Assembly: GCA_001898725.1 (NCBI GenBank)
Contig: MKUV01000030.1
Location: forward strand, 1-58,187
Source of the DNA: Caedibacter sp. 37-49
Lineage (GTDB): Bacteria > Pseudomonadota > Alphaproteobacteria > Caedimonadales > Caedimonadaceae
Reading direction: 5' to 3'
DNA length: 58,187 bases
Shown here: in pieces, positions 35,401 through 42,640 of the stretch
How the letters are laid out: each line of letters starts with the position of its first letter
How positions within the stretch are numbered: the stretch's first letter is position 1
Notes under the pieces: model-generated
The model's input: the letters and a program-made list of their open reading frames with translations, nothing else
What the model was told of the DNA's origin: nothing
Databases searched by the model: none
Position numbers and translations under genes: made by a program

Positions 35401-38400
35401 CCTTAATCAAAAGCTTATTGTCACCATCAATAACAGATGAAATTGCTGCAGGAGCATTCGGTAAAGAGCCTAAATTAAAGGTTACGCCTTGGTTGTTCGG
35501 TCCTGTATTAAGCGTTATTGGATTAGTAAGATTAACAAATCCTAATTCTAGAGTTGTTCCATCTTCCATTATCACAGCAGGGCTTGTGCCAGTTACAACG
35601 TTTCTACCTAAAGCCTGGTTATTTGTAACAACGACAGTTCCCTCCTTAATTGTTGATCCCCCTGTATAAAGGTTCTCTCCTAAGGGATACCAAGTTCCAC
35701 TGCCTTGTTTTACGATTTTGCCATCAACGCCGGAGATGACACCAGAGAAACTGGAGTCGTTTGCCGTTCCAAAGGTAAGGGTCTTATTGCCTAATTGAAT
35801 AGATGTGCTTGTAACGCCGTTAATATTGCCCAATGTTTGATTGCCTGCTGACATATCAAAAATAGAGTTAGCATCTAGAAGAGACAAATTATGATTTGCG
35901 CTTGTAAATAAGTTTGCAATTCCTGCTGTAAGGGTCGTGCCGCCTTGGACATCAGTTCCGCCGGAATAAGAAGCTTGGCCCCCCAGAGTTAAGGTGCTTC
36001 CTCCTTGTGCAATTAATTTCATGGGACCATTATTTTGTGAGATGGTACCAGACAAAGTGGTAGAATTATTCGCAGTATTAATTGTTACGGATCCAAAAGT
36101 AGCAAGAGAGCCTGAATCAAGAATGAAATTATTTGCAAGGATTAAACCATTCAGGCCAGATTGAAATACAGTGCCATTTTTCATGGTTACAGAACCTGTG
36201 CCTAACGCATTATTATGAGCGGCAACCACAGTACCTTCTTCAATTGTTGTGTTATCGTCATAATCATTATTTTCTGAAAGCGTAAGTGAACCTGATCCTT
36301 TTTTAATAAAACCAATCCCTCCAGAAAGTTTTCCTGATATTCCTCCATTGTAAGTGCTTGTATCTAGAGTAGGTATAGTTGCAAAAAATGTAAAATTATT
36401 AGGCAGAGTGACAGCTGATCCCCATTGAAGAGTTGAACCGTCTTGTATAGATACATTCCCTGAACCAAAAGGAGAATTTGCATTAAATTTAACTGTTGCT
36501 TGGCTCGTGAGGGATGTCGAGCCAATATAAGAGTTACTTCCATTTAATACGGTTGTACCAGGACCTGAAATCGTTAAGTTTCCGTTTCCTGTTACTGGTT
36601 GTGTGATTGTAAATATTTTACTACCGCGTGTAATTATTGTTCCATTATCATTATCAAGAGAAATATTCCAATTGACTGTTGCATTGCTATACGTATCAAA
36701 TGTGCCCCCCTTAAATTTAAAATTACCTGTTCCAGTAGGGATAGAACCAGTATCATAATTAGTAAAGGTACCACTGTTAGTAAGAGTGCCATAAAGAACC
36801 CAGAATCCTTGGTTGTCTATAAAACCAGAGTTTTCAGCAACGGCCCCAGAAGATATAACAAGATTAGAGACTCCATTAACGCTGCTAGGTAGAGTTACAA
36901 ATCTAGCTCCTGGGTGCACTTTAAGGCTAGCACCACTTTGAAAAGTAAGCGATGTATTATTAATCGTAAAAGAACCTGCTTGGACATCAACGGTCTTATC
37001 AATTGAAGTGGATGAGATATTTAGCTTAAGATCCCCACCTCCTATTTTAGTAAGCGTGTAGGGATCGTTGTTAGACTCACTTATAAAAGAGCGTTGAACA
37101 GTTAGAGTCTGACCATTCTCAACATCAATTATACCTCCCTGTGGCGAAAGTTTAACGACATTAGGATTTGGAGAAACACTTGCTGGGATTGTTGCGTTTG
37201 AATAAACCTTTAAAGTTCCGCCATTAAAGGTCCAGCTATCAATTTTAAACTTGCTTCCCGACAGTTCAAGTGTTCCGCCAGTCTTAAGTTCGAGCTTGTC
37301 GGCCTCAAGAGCGTTGCCTGATATTCCAGCAGTATTGCCTAATGATAATGTTGCACCGTTAGCAATGCTTAAGAGTCCTGCATTGTTAGAATCAAATCCT
37401 ACAAGTTCAGCAGTAATATCATTATTTGTAGAAGGATCATCGTACTTAGAAACCCGTAACTGGCGATTGATCGGATTTGGAAGTTGCGGATACGCGGAAT
37501 CGAGAACAAGGCTTTGATTGAGACCAGACAGACTTAAGGTTTGTAAAATTGATTTTCCGGATTCAACCCAAGCAAACTGATCAAAATAGATTCGAATTGG
37601 ACCGAGTGAATTCTCTACGCCGCCAACAACATAGACTTGTCCCGTGGCTGGGTTAATAGAGACGCCTGTTGGGGTTGGAACATTATATTGTTTGGCAGGA
37701 GAGTCAGGAATCTTTGCAAGTAAGCGGCCACCATTTTCCGCATCAGTTACCCACATAGGAGTCTGTAGGGAATTTACCACAGCGATAGCTGAAGGTTGAT
37801 TTAATACGTAAGTACCAATAGCATTATAATTATACTCCTGAGTTGTTCCAGTGGCATTATATATTTTAATTTGATTATTGCCGGTGTCTGCAATAAGAAC
37901 ACTTCCACTAGATTGATGTACGGCGATTCCTTGAGGTTGTGCAAGGCCACCAATTATAGGATTATTAGGAACTGGAGCTAAAGTTGAGGCGCCATACAGG
38001 TTTACTGTACCTGTTTGTTCCTGAAGAACATATGCGCGCGGTGGATTGATTTGATTATTAATAGCAATACCTATTGGTCGTGTTCCGGCTCCAGTAGAAA
38101 TAGGAGTTACTGGATTGTGGTCTTGATCATAAATGAGGACTTGATTTAGGCCTCTATGGGCAACCCAAAGATAGTTTGAATTTGGACCAATCGCCATTCC
38201 ACATGGAGAATTCAGGCTTGTTATTGAGTTAGGGAGGTTTATGGATTGTCCTGTATTATTAAAAGGTAATACTTTTCCACCATCTCTATCTGAAACATAG
38301 ACTCTTCCTAATTGAGAATCAGAAACAACTCCGAAAGGTCTTATAAATTGATTTGAGTTAAAACCAATGTTGCCATAAGTAGCGACCAAAATGGGGTCGG

Positions 38401-38491
38401 CTTGCACAAGGGTCGCCTTAAATACAAGCGTTGCAAATATGATGAATTTTTTTAACGGCTCATTAAATAACGTCTTAATTTGATTCTTCAT
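32459..38491 (-). CDS. Giant autotransporter adhesin with N-terminal NHL-like propeller
   Basis: 2010 residues. A signal peptide ends near residue 31 (FATLVFKATLVQA). Residues 33-305 hold six repeats of beta-propeller type, each with a G-[VI]-A/S strand followed by a VYV or VWV strand (for example GRVYVSDRD and GSVLIADTGNNQIKIY), as in NHL proteins. Residues 310 to about 1640 form a beta-helical passenger with repeated glycine-asparagine blocks (ANSIFDMSAGNQTL; GNNAVFDMSEQDQTV). About residues 1740-2010 form the outer-membrane autotransporter barrel (GGVWIQGFGNTSRQ to the terminal IGTKF, ending in phenylalanine). This is a type V secretion protein displayed on the cell surface. A strong GGGGGAA Shine-Dalgarno precedes the ATG. 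The LysR genes are divergent from it and may regulate it. Confidence 0.92.
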   Translation of the reverse strand: MKNQIKTLFNEPLKKFIIFATLVFKATLVQADPILVATYGNIGFNSNQFIRPFGVVSDSQLGRVYVSDRDGGKVLPFNNTGQSINLPNSITSLNSPCGMAIGPNSNYLWVAHRGLNQVLIYDQDHNPVTPISTGAGTRPIGIAINNQINPPRAYVLQEQTGTVNLYGASTLAPVPNNPIIGGLAQPQGIAVHQSSGSVLIADTGNNQIKIYNATGTTQEYNYNAIGTYVLNQPSAIAVVNSLQTPMWVTDAENGGRLLAKIPDSPAKQYNVPTPTGVSINPATGQVYVVGGVENSLGPIRIYFDQFAWVESGKSILQTLSLSGLNQSLVLDSAYPQLPNPINRQLRVSKYDDPSTNNDITAELVGFDSNNAGLLSIANGATLSLGNTAGISGNALEADKLELKTGGTLELSGSKFKIDSWTFNGGTLKVYSNATIPASVSPNPNVVKLSPQGGIIDVENGQTLTVQRSFISESNNDPYTLTKIGGGDLKLNISSTSIDKTVDVQAGSFTINNTSLTFQSGASLKVHPGARFVTLPSSVNGVSNLVISSGAVAENSGFIDNQGFWVLYGTLTNSGTFTNYDTGSIPTGTGNFKFKGGTFDTYSNATVNWNISLDNDNGTIITRGSKIFTITQPVTGNGNLTISGPGTTVLNGSNSYIGSTSLTSQATVKFNANSPFGSGNVSIQDGSTLQWGSAVTLPNNFTFFATIPTLDTSTYNGGISGKLSGGIGFIKKGSGSLTLSENNDYDDNTTIEEGTVVAAHNNALGTGSVTMKNGTVFQSGLNGLILANNFILDSGSLATFGSVTINTANNSTTLSGTISQNNGPMKLIAQGGSTLTLGGQASYSGGTDVQGGTTLTAGIANLFTSANHNLSLLDANSIFDMSAGNQTLGNINGVTSTSIQLGNKTLTFGTANDSSFSGVISGVDGKIVKQGSGTWYPLGENLYTGGSTIKEGTVVVTNNQALGRNVVTGTSPAVIMEDGTTLELGFVNLTNPITLNTGPNNQGVTFNLGSLPNAPAAISSVIDGDNKLLIKGSRSLNLTEPHLFKGGLELYDTSRISLIGNGNLANGSDVSLKSFGTIFDISLASPAVKLGALNGVQGSKVWVVNKTLTLTKNSNFMGDFLNSGNGFVIVDDNATLTLGGTIPRNLQINKEATAELTSSASIPLGTNIILAEKDATFNAEYYARPVIDLGSLNGVADTTFKWGNQELSFYSPSASTFDGVLEGGASSSIMINSNLTLGGQNLNTPSWFINNTILKMKAGSTLPSISSLTINGNNAVFDMSEQDQTVTTLQTSFPSPNSRVELGNKTLTIKMPDPNQPSAFSGRVNGNGGKVVKKGPAFFTFRGANTFSGGLFVEEGGVRISSPSGMGTGPITIYDQATLSIGTPLTLSGNNSINLQSGIATVQADFPTIIKTKIVGNGGFNKTGTAPLTLTQMNDYAGETFVNQGTLVVNGSIGNVTAGSGTVLTGVGSVGTVVNNGTVTPSDPVNVFTLKGDFLPSSAGITKIAINPNTSNKLQVDGIAHLNNSILSVDVVPGDTYAYENHEPFLVLESDNPVNGQFGAIESSHVRFAWTADYQKDPKKVFLDVDYVPFKDIVNPITDNPNIREVVQYLDTLPQPVADPDLRNILSMLNATPDAQGITNFFSEISPDELLLTEETASLINEINGFRMHYLRDMMTSPTASASFTTTRTQKATTLINQLKQAFGQIRADDPRIHSPAMAMNIGQQMQDSAIMTGPKGGVWIQGFGNTSRQKATRIDMGYRNKMAGSLIGVDYKLRPDLFVGLSFGYDQSRIKWTDALSKGKIKDYVTSLYSTWFHNQFYINASLTGSYNRYNIRRRMTFGTIDRTARSRHDGYVFAPSLEVGHGFTLFNGIDVVPFVRGDYIHIHEKSYTEKEAGALNLHIRSKTNTALRTEPGLNFYRHFKQEEGIITAKVKLSYVNKHPLKKGKITANLVGQPGTFLASGTNKTQHQVSPGLSLDYKSNSNFFVSAAVDSQIGSKYRAMEFSLKIGTKF

Positions 38492-38657
38492 AATTTCCCC
38501 CTAAGTTCCCTAGCAAACTATAATTCATGTATTTCACAAAAAGTCCATAATATGTGTAGATTTAAGATAATTTTAGTTAAAAATTTATTAAACAATTTCT
38601 TTAAATATAATTTTTTTAAAATTAGGAGATGAAAGAGAATAGAGCCAGTGAAAAAAA

Positions 38658-38709
38658 AAGAGAAGAATCGGTTTGTAACAGGGGGGAGAAAAGGGTAACC
38701 GATTCTTCT
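38658..38709. repeat. 52-bp hairpin repeat, copy 1
   Basis: Identical over 52 bp to 40175-40226. It has perfect 13-bp arms (agaagaatcggtt at 38661-38673 and its complement at 38697-38709) and a purine-rich 23-base loop with a run of six G. It lies 166 bp upstream of the autotransporter start and 252 bp upstream of the first LysR gene. On the minus strand the hairpin is followed by a run of T. The rest of the 38492-38961 spacer is AT-rich and gene-free. Confidence 0.9.
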
Positions 38710-38961
38710 TTATTGTTCCTTGAGTTGTTTTATGCAACCTTGGAATACTTAAACCATACTTCAACGCCTTAGAAGATGACTATTTCTAATTTGATATATG
38801 AGATTTGCATATATGCATACCTCAAGAATAATAGCCCATAATATTTTACTATTCCAGTAAATTATTACTATAAATCAAATATTAAACCTATCATATACTG
38901 ATATGCCATTTAAAATTGTTATATTGACAAGGTAGCTAGAAAATAGTGAAGTGGAGGCATT

Positions 38962-39855
38962 ATGGATCTTGCGCATTTAAAAATATTTTACATGATTGCC
39001 CGTGAGGGAAGCCTTACCAAGGCAGCTTATCTCTTAAATACCAGTCAATCTTCTTTAAGTCGGACTTTGCAAACGCTTGAGTATTATGCAAAAGCACAAT
39101 TGTTTGAAAGACATGCCAGAGGCCTTAAATTGACACCACAAGGCGAAAAAGTGTTTCAACATGCCCAGAAAATGGTTCAAGAACATGAAGCTTTTAAGCA
39201 TTCTTTTTTTGATCAAAACAATGAGATGGAAGGAGAATTAAAAATTGTTTCAACTCCTTATTTGGCTGAAATTGAGTTAACCCCAAATTTATTACTCTTC
39301 TTAGAAAAGTATCCAGAAATAAGTATAAATGTTCAAACTGCAACTCAAGATTTTGATATTGAAGGGGCAGATGTTGCTATTAGATCTTTTATCGCCGATC
39401 GTCCAGAATTAGAGCAATTTCATTTATTAACCCATCATCATAAACTCTGGGCTAGCCCAGAGTATTTGGAAAAATTTGGTATACCTCAAACACCAAAAGA
39501 TTTAGATAATCATCGATTATTAGCTTTTACTTTAGATAAGCAGAAAAATCTTTCTTTTAGCTATTCTCTCAAGTGGCTTTTAAATATAGGTTGTGAAACA
39601 GGTCAAAGAAAACCTTTTTTTCAAATTACATCTCAAGGTGCACTTTTGAAGGCTGCGTGCGAAGGTTATGGTATTTTACAATTTCCCAAAGAATGGGTAA
39701 ATCTTCACAAGGCCAACTTAGTTGAAGTATTACCCGATCTTGAGGTTCCTATATCTAAAATTTATTATATTTTTGATAAAAAACGTAAGAAGTCTAAAAA
39801 AATTTTAGCTCTATACGATTATCTTTACAAAGTTTTAAATTGTGTAAATAAATAA
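38962..39855 (+). CDS. LysR-family transcriptional regulator (1)
   Basis: 297 residues. The N-terminal winged helix-turn-helix is typical: LKIFYMIAREGSLTKAAYLLNTSQSSLSRTLQTLE, with LFERHARGLKLTPQGE after it. The effector domain follows from residue 90. It has a GGAGG Shine-Dalgarno before the ATG. LysR proteins bind a small ligand and commonly control a divergent gene; here that gene is the autotransporter, 470 bp away. It is the more distant of the three regulators: its effector domain differs clearly from those at 40463 and 41371. Confidence 0.9.
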   Translation: MDLAHLKIFYMIAREGSLTKAAYLLNTSQSSLSRTLQTLEYYAKAQLFERHARGLKLTPQGEKVFQHAQKMVQEHEAFKHSFFDQNNEMEGELKIVSTPYLAEIELTPNLLLFLEKYPEISINVQTATQDFDIEGADVAIRSFIADRPELEQFHLLTHHHKLWASPEYLEKFGIPQTPKDLDNHRLLAFTLDKQKNLSFSYSLKWLLNIGCETGQRKPFFQITSQGALLKAACEGYGILQFPKEWVNLHKANLVEVLPDLEVPISKIYYIFDKKRKKSKKILALYDYLYKVLNCVNK

Positions 39856-40018
39856 ATTTTACTTTATTTTAGCAAAAGACATTGCCATCGTTGGGTAAGG
39901 GCAGTTCCTATTTAGAATCTTTCTCATAGCCTCTCTCCTTTTAAAATATTAAAAACCAAATACTTAAGCCATAAATTTATTTTGCTAGGCTAAGTGTTGT
40001 TTCACATATTTTATTATT

Positions 40019-40101
40019 TGAGAAGCACAATAAAATTCTATGGCGTATGCATTTTTATCATAACTTAAAATTTTAAATAAATAAAGTTTAAATTTTAATT
40101 A
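40019..40101. repeat. AT-rich tail repeat, copy 1
   Basis: Downstream of LysR 1. Its last 56 bases (40046-40101) match 42418-42473 with one difference, and the upstream part (tgagaagca...aataaa) also corresponds. With the hairpin repeat it shows that this locus arose by segmental duplication. The 607-bp spacer 39856-40462 holds only this, the second hairpin and AT-rich DNA. Confidence 0.8.
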
Positions 40102-40174
40102 GTTTGCCAATAAAAATGTACCTACTATTTGCTTTTAAAGGCAGTCATGAACTGTAATTGCTTAACAAAGAAAG

Positions 40175-40226
40175 AAGAGAAGAATCGGTTTGTAACAGGG
40201 GGGAGAAAAGGGTAACCGATTCTTCT
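40175..40226. repeat. 52-bp hairpin repeat, copy 2
   Basis: Exact copy of 38658-38709, arms at 40178-40190 and 40214-40226. It lies 236 bp upstream of the second LysR gene, nearly the same distance as copy 1 from the first. Flanking sequence is not conserved beyond the 52 bp. Confidence 0.9.
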
Positions 40227-40462
40227 CATGTAGGCCGTTTATTTCGGCGCCACAAGTACAAGCTACTAAATTGCTTTTCGAAGAACCACTGTTCTTTTGA
40301 GATAATAGATATGCATTTTAGATATAATATAAAAATAATTAGCCCATAATTAGTCTACATAAAGAAATATTTTTGTTATTTTTTAAATATTTAATATTAT
40401 CTACTACTGATATTTCATTATTTTATCTTATGTGCTTAAATAGGATAAATAAAGGGAAACTT

Positions 40463-41353
40463 ATGGATCTTGCAAAGCTAAAAATTTTTTATACCGTGGC
40501 ACAATGCGGTAATTTAACAAAGGCAGCCGAGGTCTTAGGCACGAGCCAATCGTCTTTAAGCAGGTCTATGCAAAACTTTGAATATCAAATGAAAGCAAAG
40601 CTGTTTGAAAGACATCCAAGGGGTCTAAATTTAACTTATGAAGGTGAAAAGCTTTTTCAGCATGCTTCTAAATTGATGCAGAAAAATGAAGATTTTCTAA
40701 AATCTTTTTATATGAAAGAAACAGTAACTAAGAATGACCTAAAAATTATTACCACACCTCATGTGGGGGCGTCATGGCTGATGAGTTATCTTAAAGAGTA
40801 CATGAGCCTTTATCCTGAAGTTAATATTAAAATTTTATGTAAAACGGAAAACCTTGATTTACAAGAAGCTGATGTTGCTATTTGTACCTATATTCCTCAT
40901 CACCCAAATTTAATACAGCATCCCTTAAAAGCATTTCCGATGGGATTATGGGCAAGCCCACAATATATTGAGAAATATAGAAGACCTAGAACAATTGAGG
41001 AGCTTGATGATCATAAAATTTTGGCTTATACACAAAACTTAACTGATCCTTATGGTAATTTTAGCTGGATTTTGACACTCGGCGCCAAGCCCCATCAGAT
41101 TCGAAAACCTTATCTTGAGATTAATAGTTTGGAGGGTCTTATTAATGCAACAATTGAAGGTATTGGAATAGCTCAACTTTCAAAAGAGTGGGTTCTTGTT
41201 CAAAAATCAAACTTAATAAACTTATTTCCAAATCTTATAGGGCCAGTTGTTGAATTGCATTATATATATAAAGAGCACATGAAAGATATTAAAATGATAA
41301 AGACTTTTCGAGATTTCTTGTTGCAAAGAGTAAACTCTTTATCTTTACCTTAA
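40463..41353 (+). CDS. LysR-family transcriptional regulator (2)
   Basis: 296 residues from the ATG at 40463. An upstream in-frame ATG at 40373 would add 30 residues without family similarity, while an AAAGGG Shine-Dalgarno precedes 40463. The helix-turn-helix is LKIFYTVAQCGNLTKAAEVLGTSQSSLSRSMQ. The effector domain is nearly identical to that of the next gene over long stretches (ILCKTENL, DVAICTYI, DPYGNFSWILTLGAK). The gene forms an operon with regulator 3 (17 bp apart). Ligand and targets are unknown. Confidence 0.9.
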   Translation: MDLAKLKIFYTVAQCGNLTKAAEVLGTSQSSLSRSMQNFEYQMKAKLFERHPRGLNLTYEGEKLFQHASKLMQKNEDFLKSFYMKETVTKNDLKIITTPHVGASWLMSYLKEYMSLYPEVNIKILCKTENLDLQEADVAICTYIPHHPNLIQHPLKAFPMGLWASPQYIEKYRRPRTIEELDDHKILAYTQNLTDPYGNFSWILTLGAKPHQIRKPYLEINSLEGLINATIEGIGIAQLSKEWVLVQKSNLINLFPNLIGPVVELHYIYKEHMKDIKMIKTFRDFLLQRVNSLSLP

Positions 41354-41370
41354 GATAAAAGGAGGAATTA

Positions 41371-42255
41371 ATGGATTTGGTTAAGTTAAGAATTTTTTAT
41401 ACTGTTGCAAGATTTGGTAATTTAACAAAAGCTGCAGAGTTTCTAAATACCAGCCAATCTTCATTAAGTAGATCAATGAAAGAGTTTGAAAGCCAAGTTA
41501 AAATGAAGCTTTTTCAAAGGAATGCTAGGGGAGTAACTCTGAGTTTAGAGGGAAGAAAAATTTTTCAGCATGCTTCAGAGCTGATGCAAGAAAATGAAGA
41601 ATTCTTAAAAAATTTTAGAAATAACGATAAAGAAGTTAGAGGAGAATTAAAAATTGTTACAACACCTCATATGGGAGCTTCTTGGCTTATGCAGTACTTA
41701 AATGAATATCTTGAGCTTTACCCTGAAATAAACATTAAAATTTTATGTAAAACGGAAAATCTTAATCTTCAAGAAGCAGATGTTGCTATTTGTACTTATA
41801 TTTCGCATCATCCTAATTTAATTCAACATCCTTTAAAGTCTTTACCTATGGGATTATGGGCAAGCCCTCAATACATTAAGGAACATGGAATGCCTAGATC
41901 TATTGATGACCTTGATAACCATAGAATTCTAGCGTACACACAAAATCTTACCGACCCTTATGGTAATTTTAGCTGGATTCTAACACTAGGTGCTAAAACT
42001 CATCAAATTCGTAAACCTTATCTTGAGATTAATAGCTTGGAAGGATTAATTAATGCAACCATTGAAGGAATTGGAATAGCTGAACTATCAAAAGAATCTC
42101 CATTGGTACAAAAATCAAATTTGGTGAATTTATTTCCAGAACTTCAAGGGCCAATGATTGATATACATTATATTTATAAGGAAAGCTTACAAAATGTAAA
42201 ATCAATAACATCTATGAAGGATTTTTTAATCCAAAAAATAAATGCAAATATGTAA
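41371..42255 (+). CDS. LysR-family transcriptional regulator (3)
   Basis: 294 residues with a strong AAAGGAGG Shine-Dalgarno. The helix-turn-helix is LRIFYTVARFGNLTKAAEFLNTSQSSLSRSMK. The ligand-binding domain is almost the same as in regulator 2 while the DNA-binding half and C-terminus differ more, so both may sense the same ligand but bind different sites. The pair is most easily explained by tandem duplication, perhaps with gene conversion in the effector part. Confidence 0.9.
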   Translation: MDLVKLRIFYTVARFGNLTKAAEFLNTSQSSLSRSMKEFESQVKMKLFQRNARGVTLSLEGRKIFQHASELMQENEEFLKNFRNNDKEVRGELKIVTTPHMGASWLMQYLNEYLELYPEINIKILCKTENLNLQEADVAICTYISHHPNLIQHPLKSLPMGLWASPQYIKEHGMPRSIDDLDNHRILAYTQNLTDPYGNFSWILTLGAKTHQIRKPYLEINSLEGLINATIEGIGIAELSKESPLVQKSNLVNLFPELQGPMIDIHYIYKESLQNVKSITSMKDFLIQKINANM

Positions 42256-42390
42256 AATTGCTTCCAGTTTAATTCTTAATTACACTAAAAATATGCATAG
42301 GATAAAAAATGCCAGTATTAAATCGAATTTTCTTCATTTGCAAACCTTTAAAAAAGCTAAAAGCATAAATATTTATAAAATTTCTTGAGT

Positions 42391-42473
42391 TGAGAAGCAT
42401 AATAAATTCCTACTTACTATGCATTTTTGTCATAACTTAAAATTTTAAATAAATAAAGTTTAAATTTTAATTA
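42391..42473. repeat. AT-rich tail repeat, copy 2
   Basis: Counterpart of 40019-40101, located downstream of LysR 3 within the gene-free spacer 42256-42640. It marks the right-hand end of the duplicated LysR segment. Nothing else is recognised in the spacer except the Shine-Dalgarno AAAGGGGAGAT of the next gene. Confidence 0.8.
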
Positions 42474-42640
42474 TTTCTCACGGTTAGCCATAGCTGTTCT
42501 AAAAATTAAAATATTTGGCTAAAAATATAGCTTTTTCAATAAAATAAAATTTTGTTAAAGGGTCAAATGGAAAAAAATATTGACCTGAGGCAAGACTATG
42601 CTAACTTGGCAAGAGTTTGATTTTTAAAGGGGAGATCCAG

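Noticed and set aside
32459-38491. Repeated blocks inside the autotransporter gene as a CRISPR or tandem DNA array
   Set aside because: The repeats are at protein level (beta-helix turns), irregular in spacing and diverged in DNA.
38658-38709. Reading the 52-bp repeat as a simple intrinsic terminator of the LysR or autotransporter transcripts
   Set aside because: The loop is long (23 bases), the T tract follows only on the minus strand, and no gene ends there in that direction.
40373-40462. Longer ATG start for LysR 2
   Set aside because: The extra 30 residues are hydrophobic and unlike LysR N-termini; AAAGGG directly precedes the ATG at 40463.
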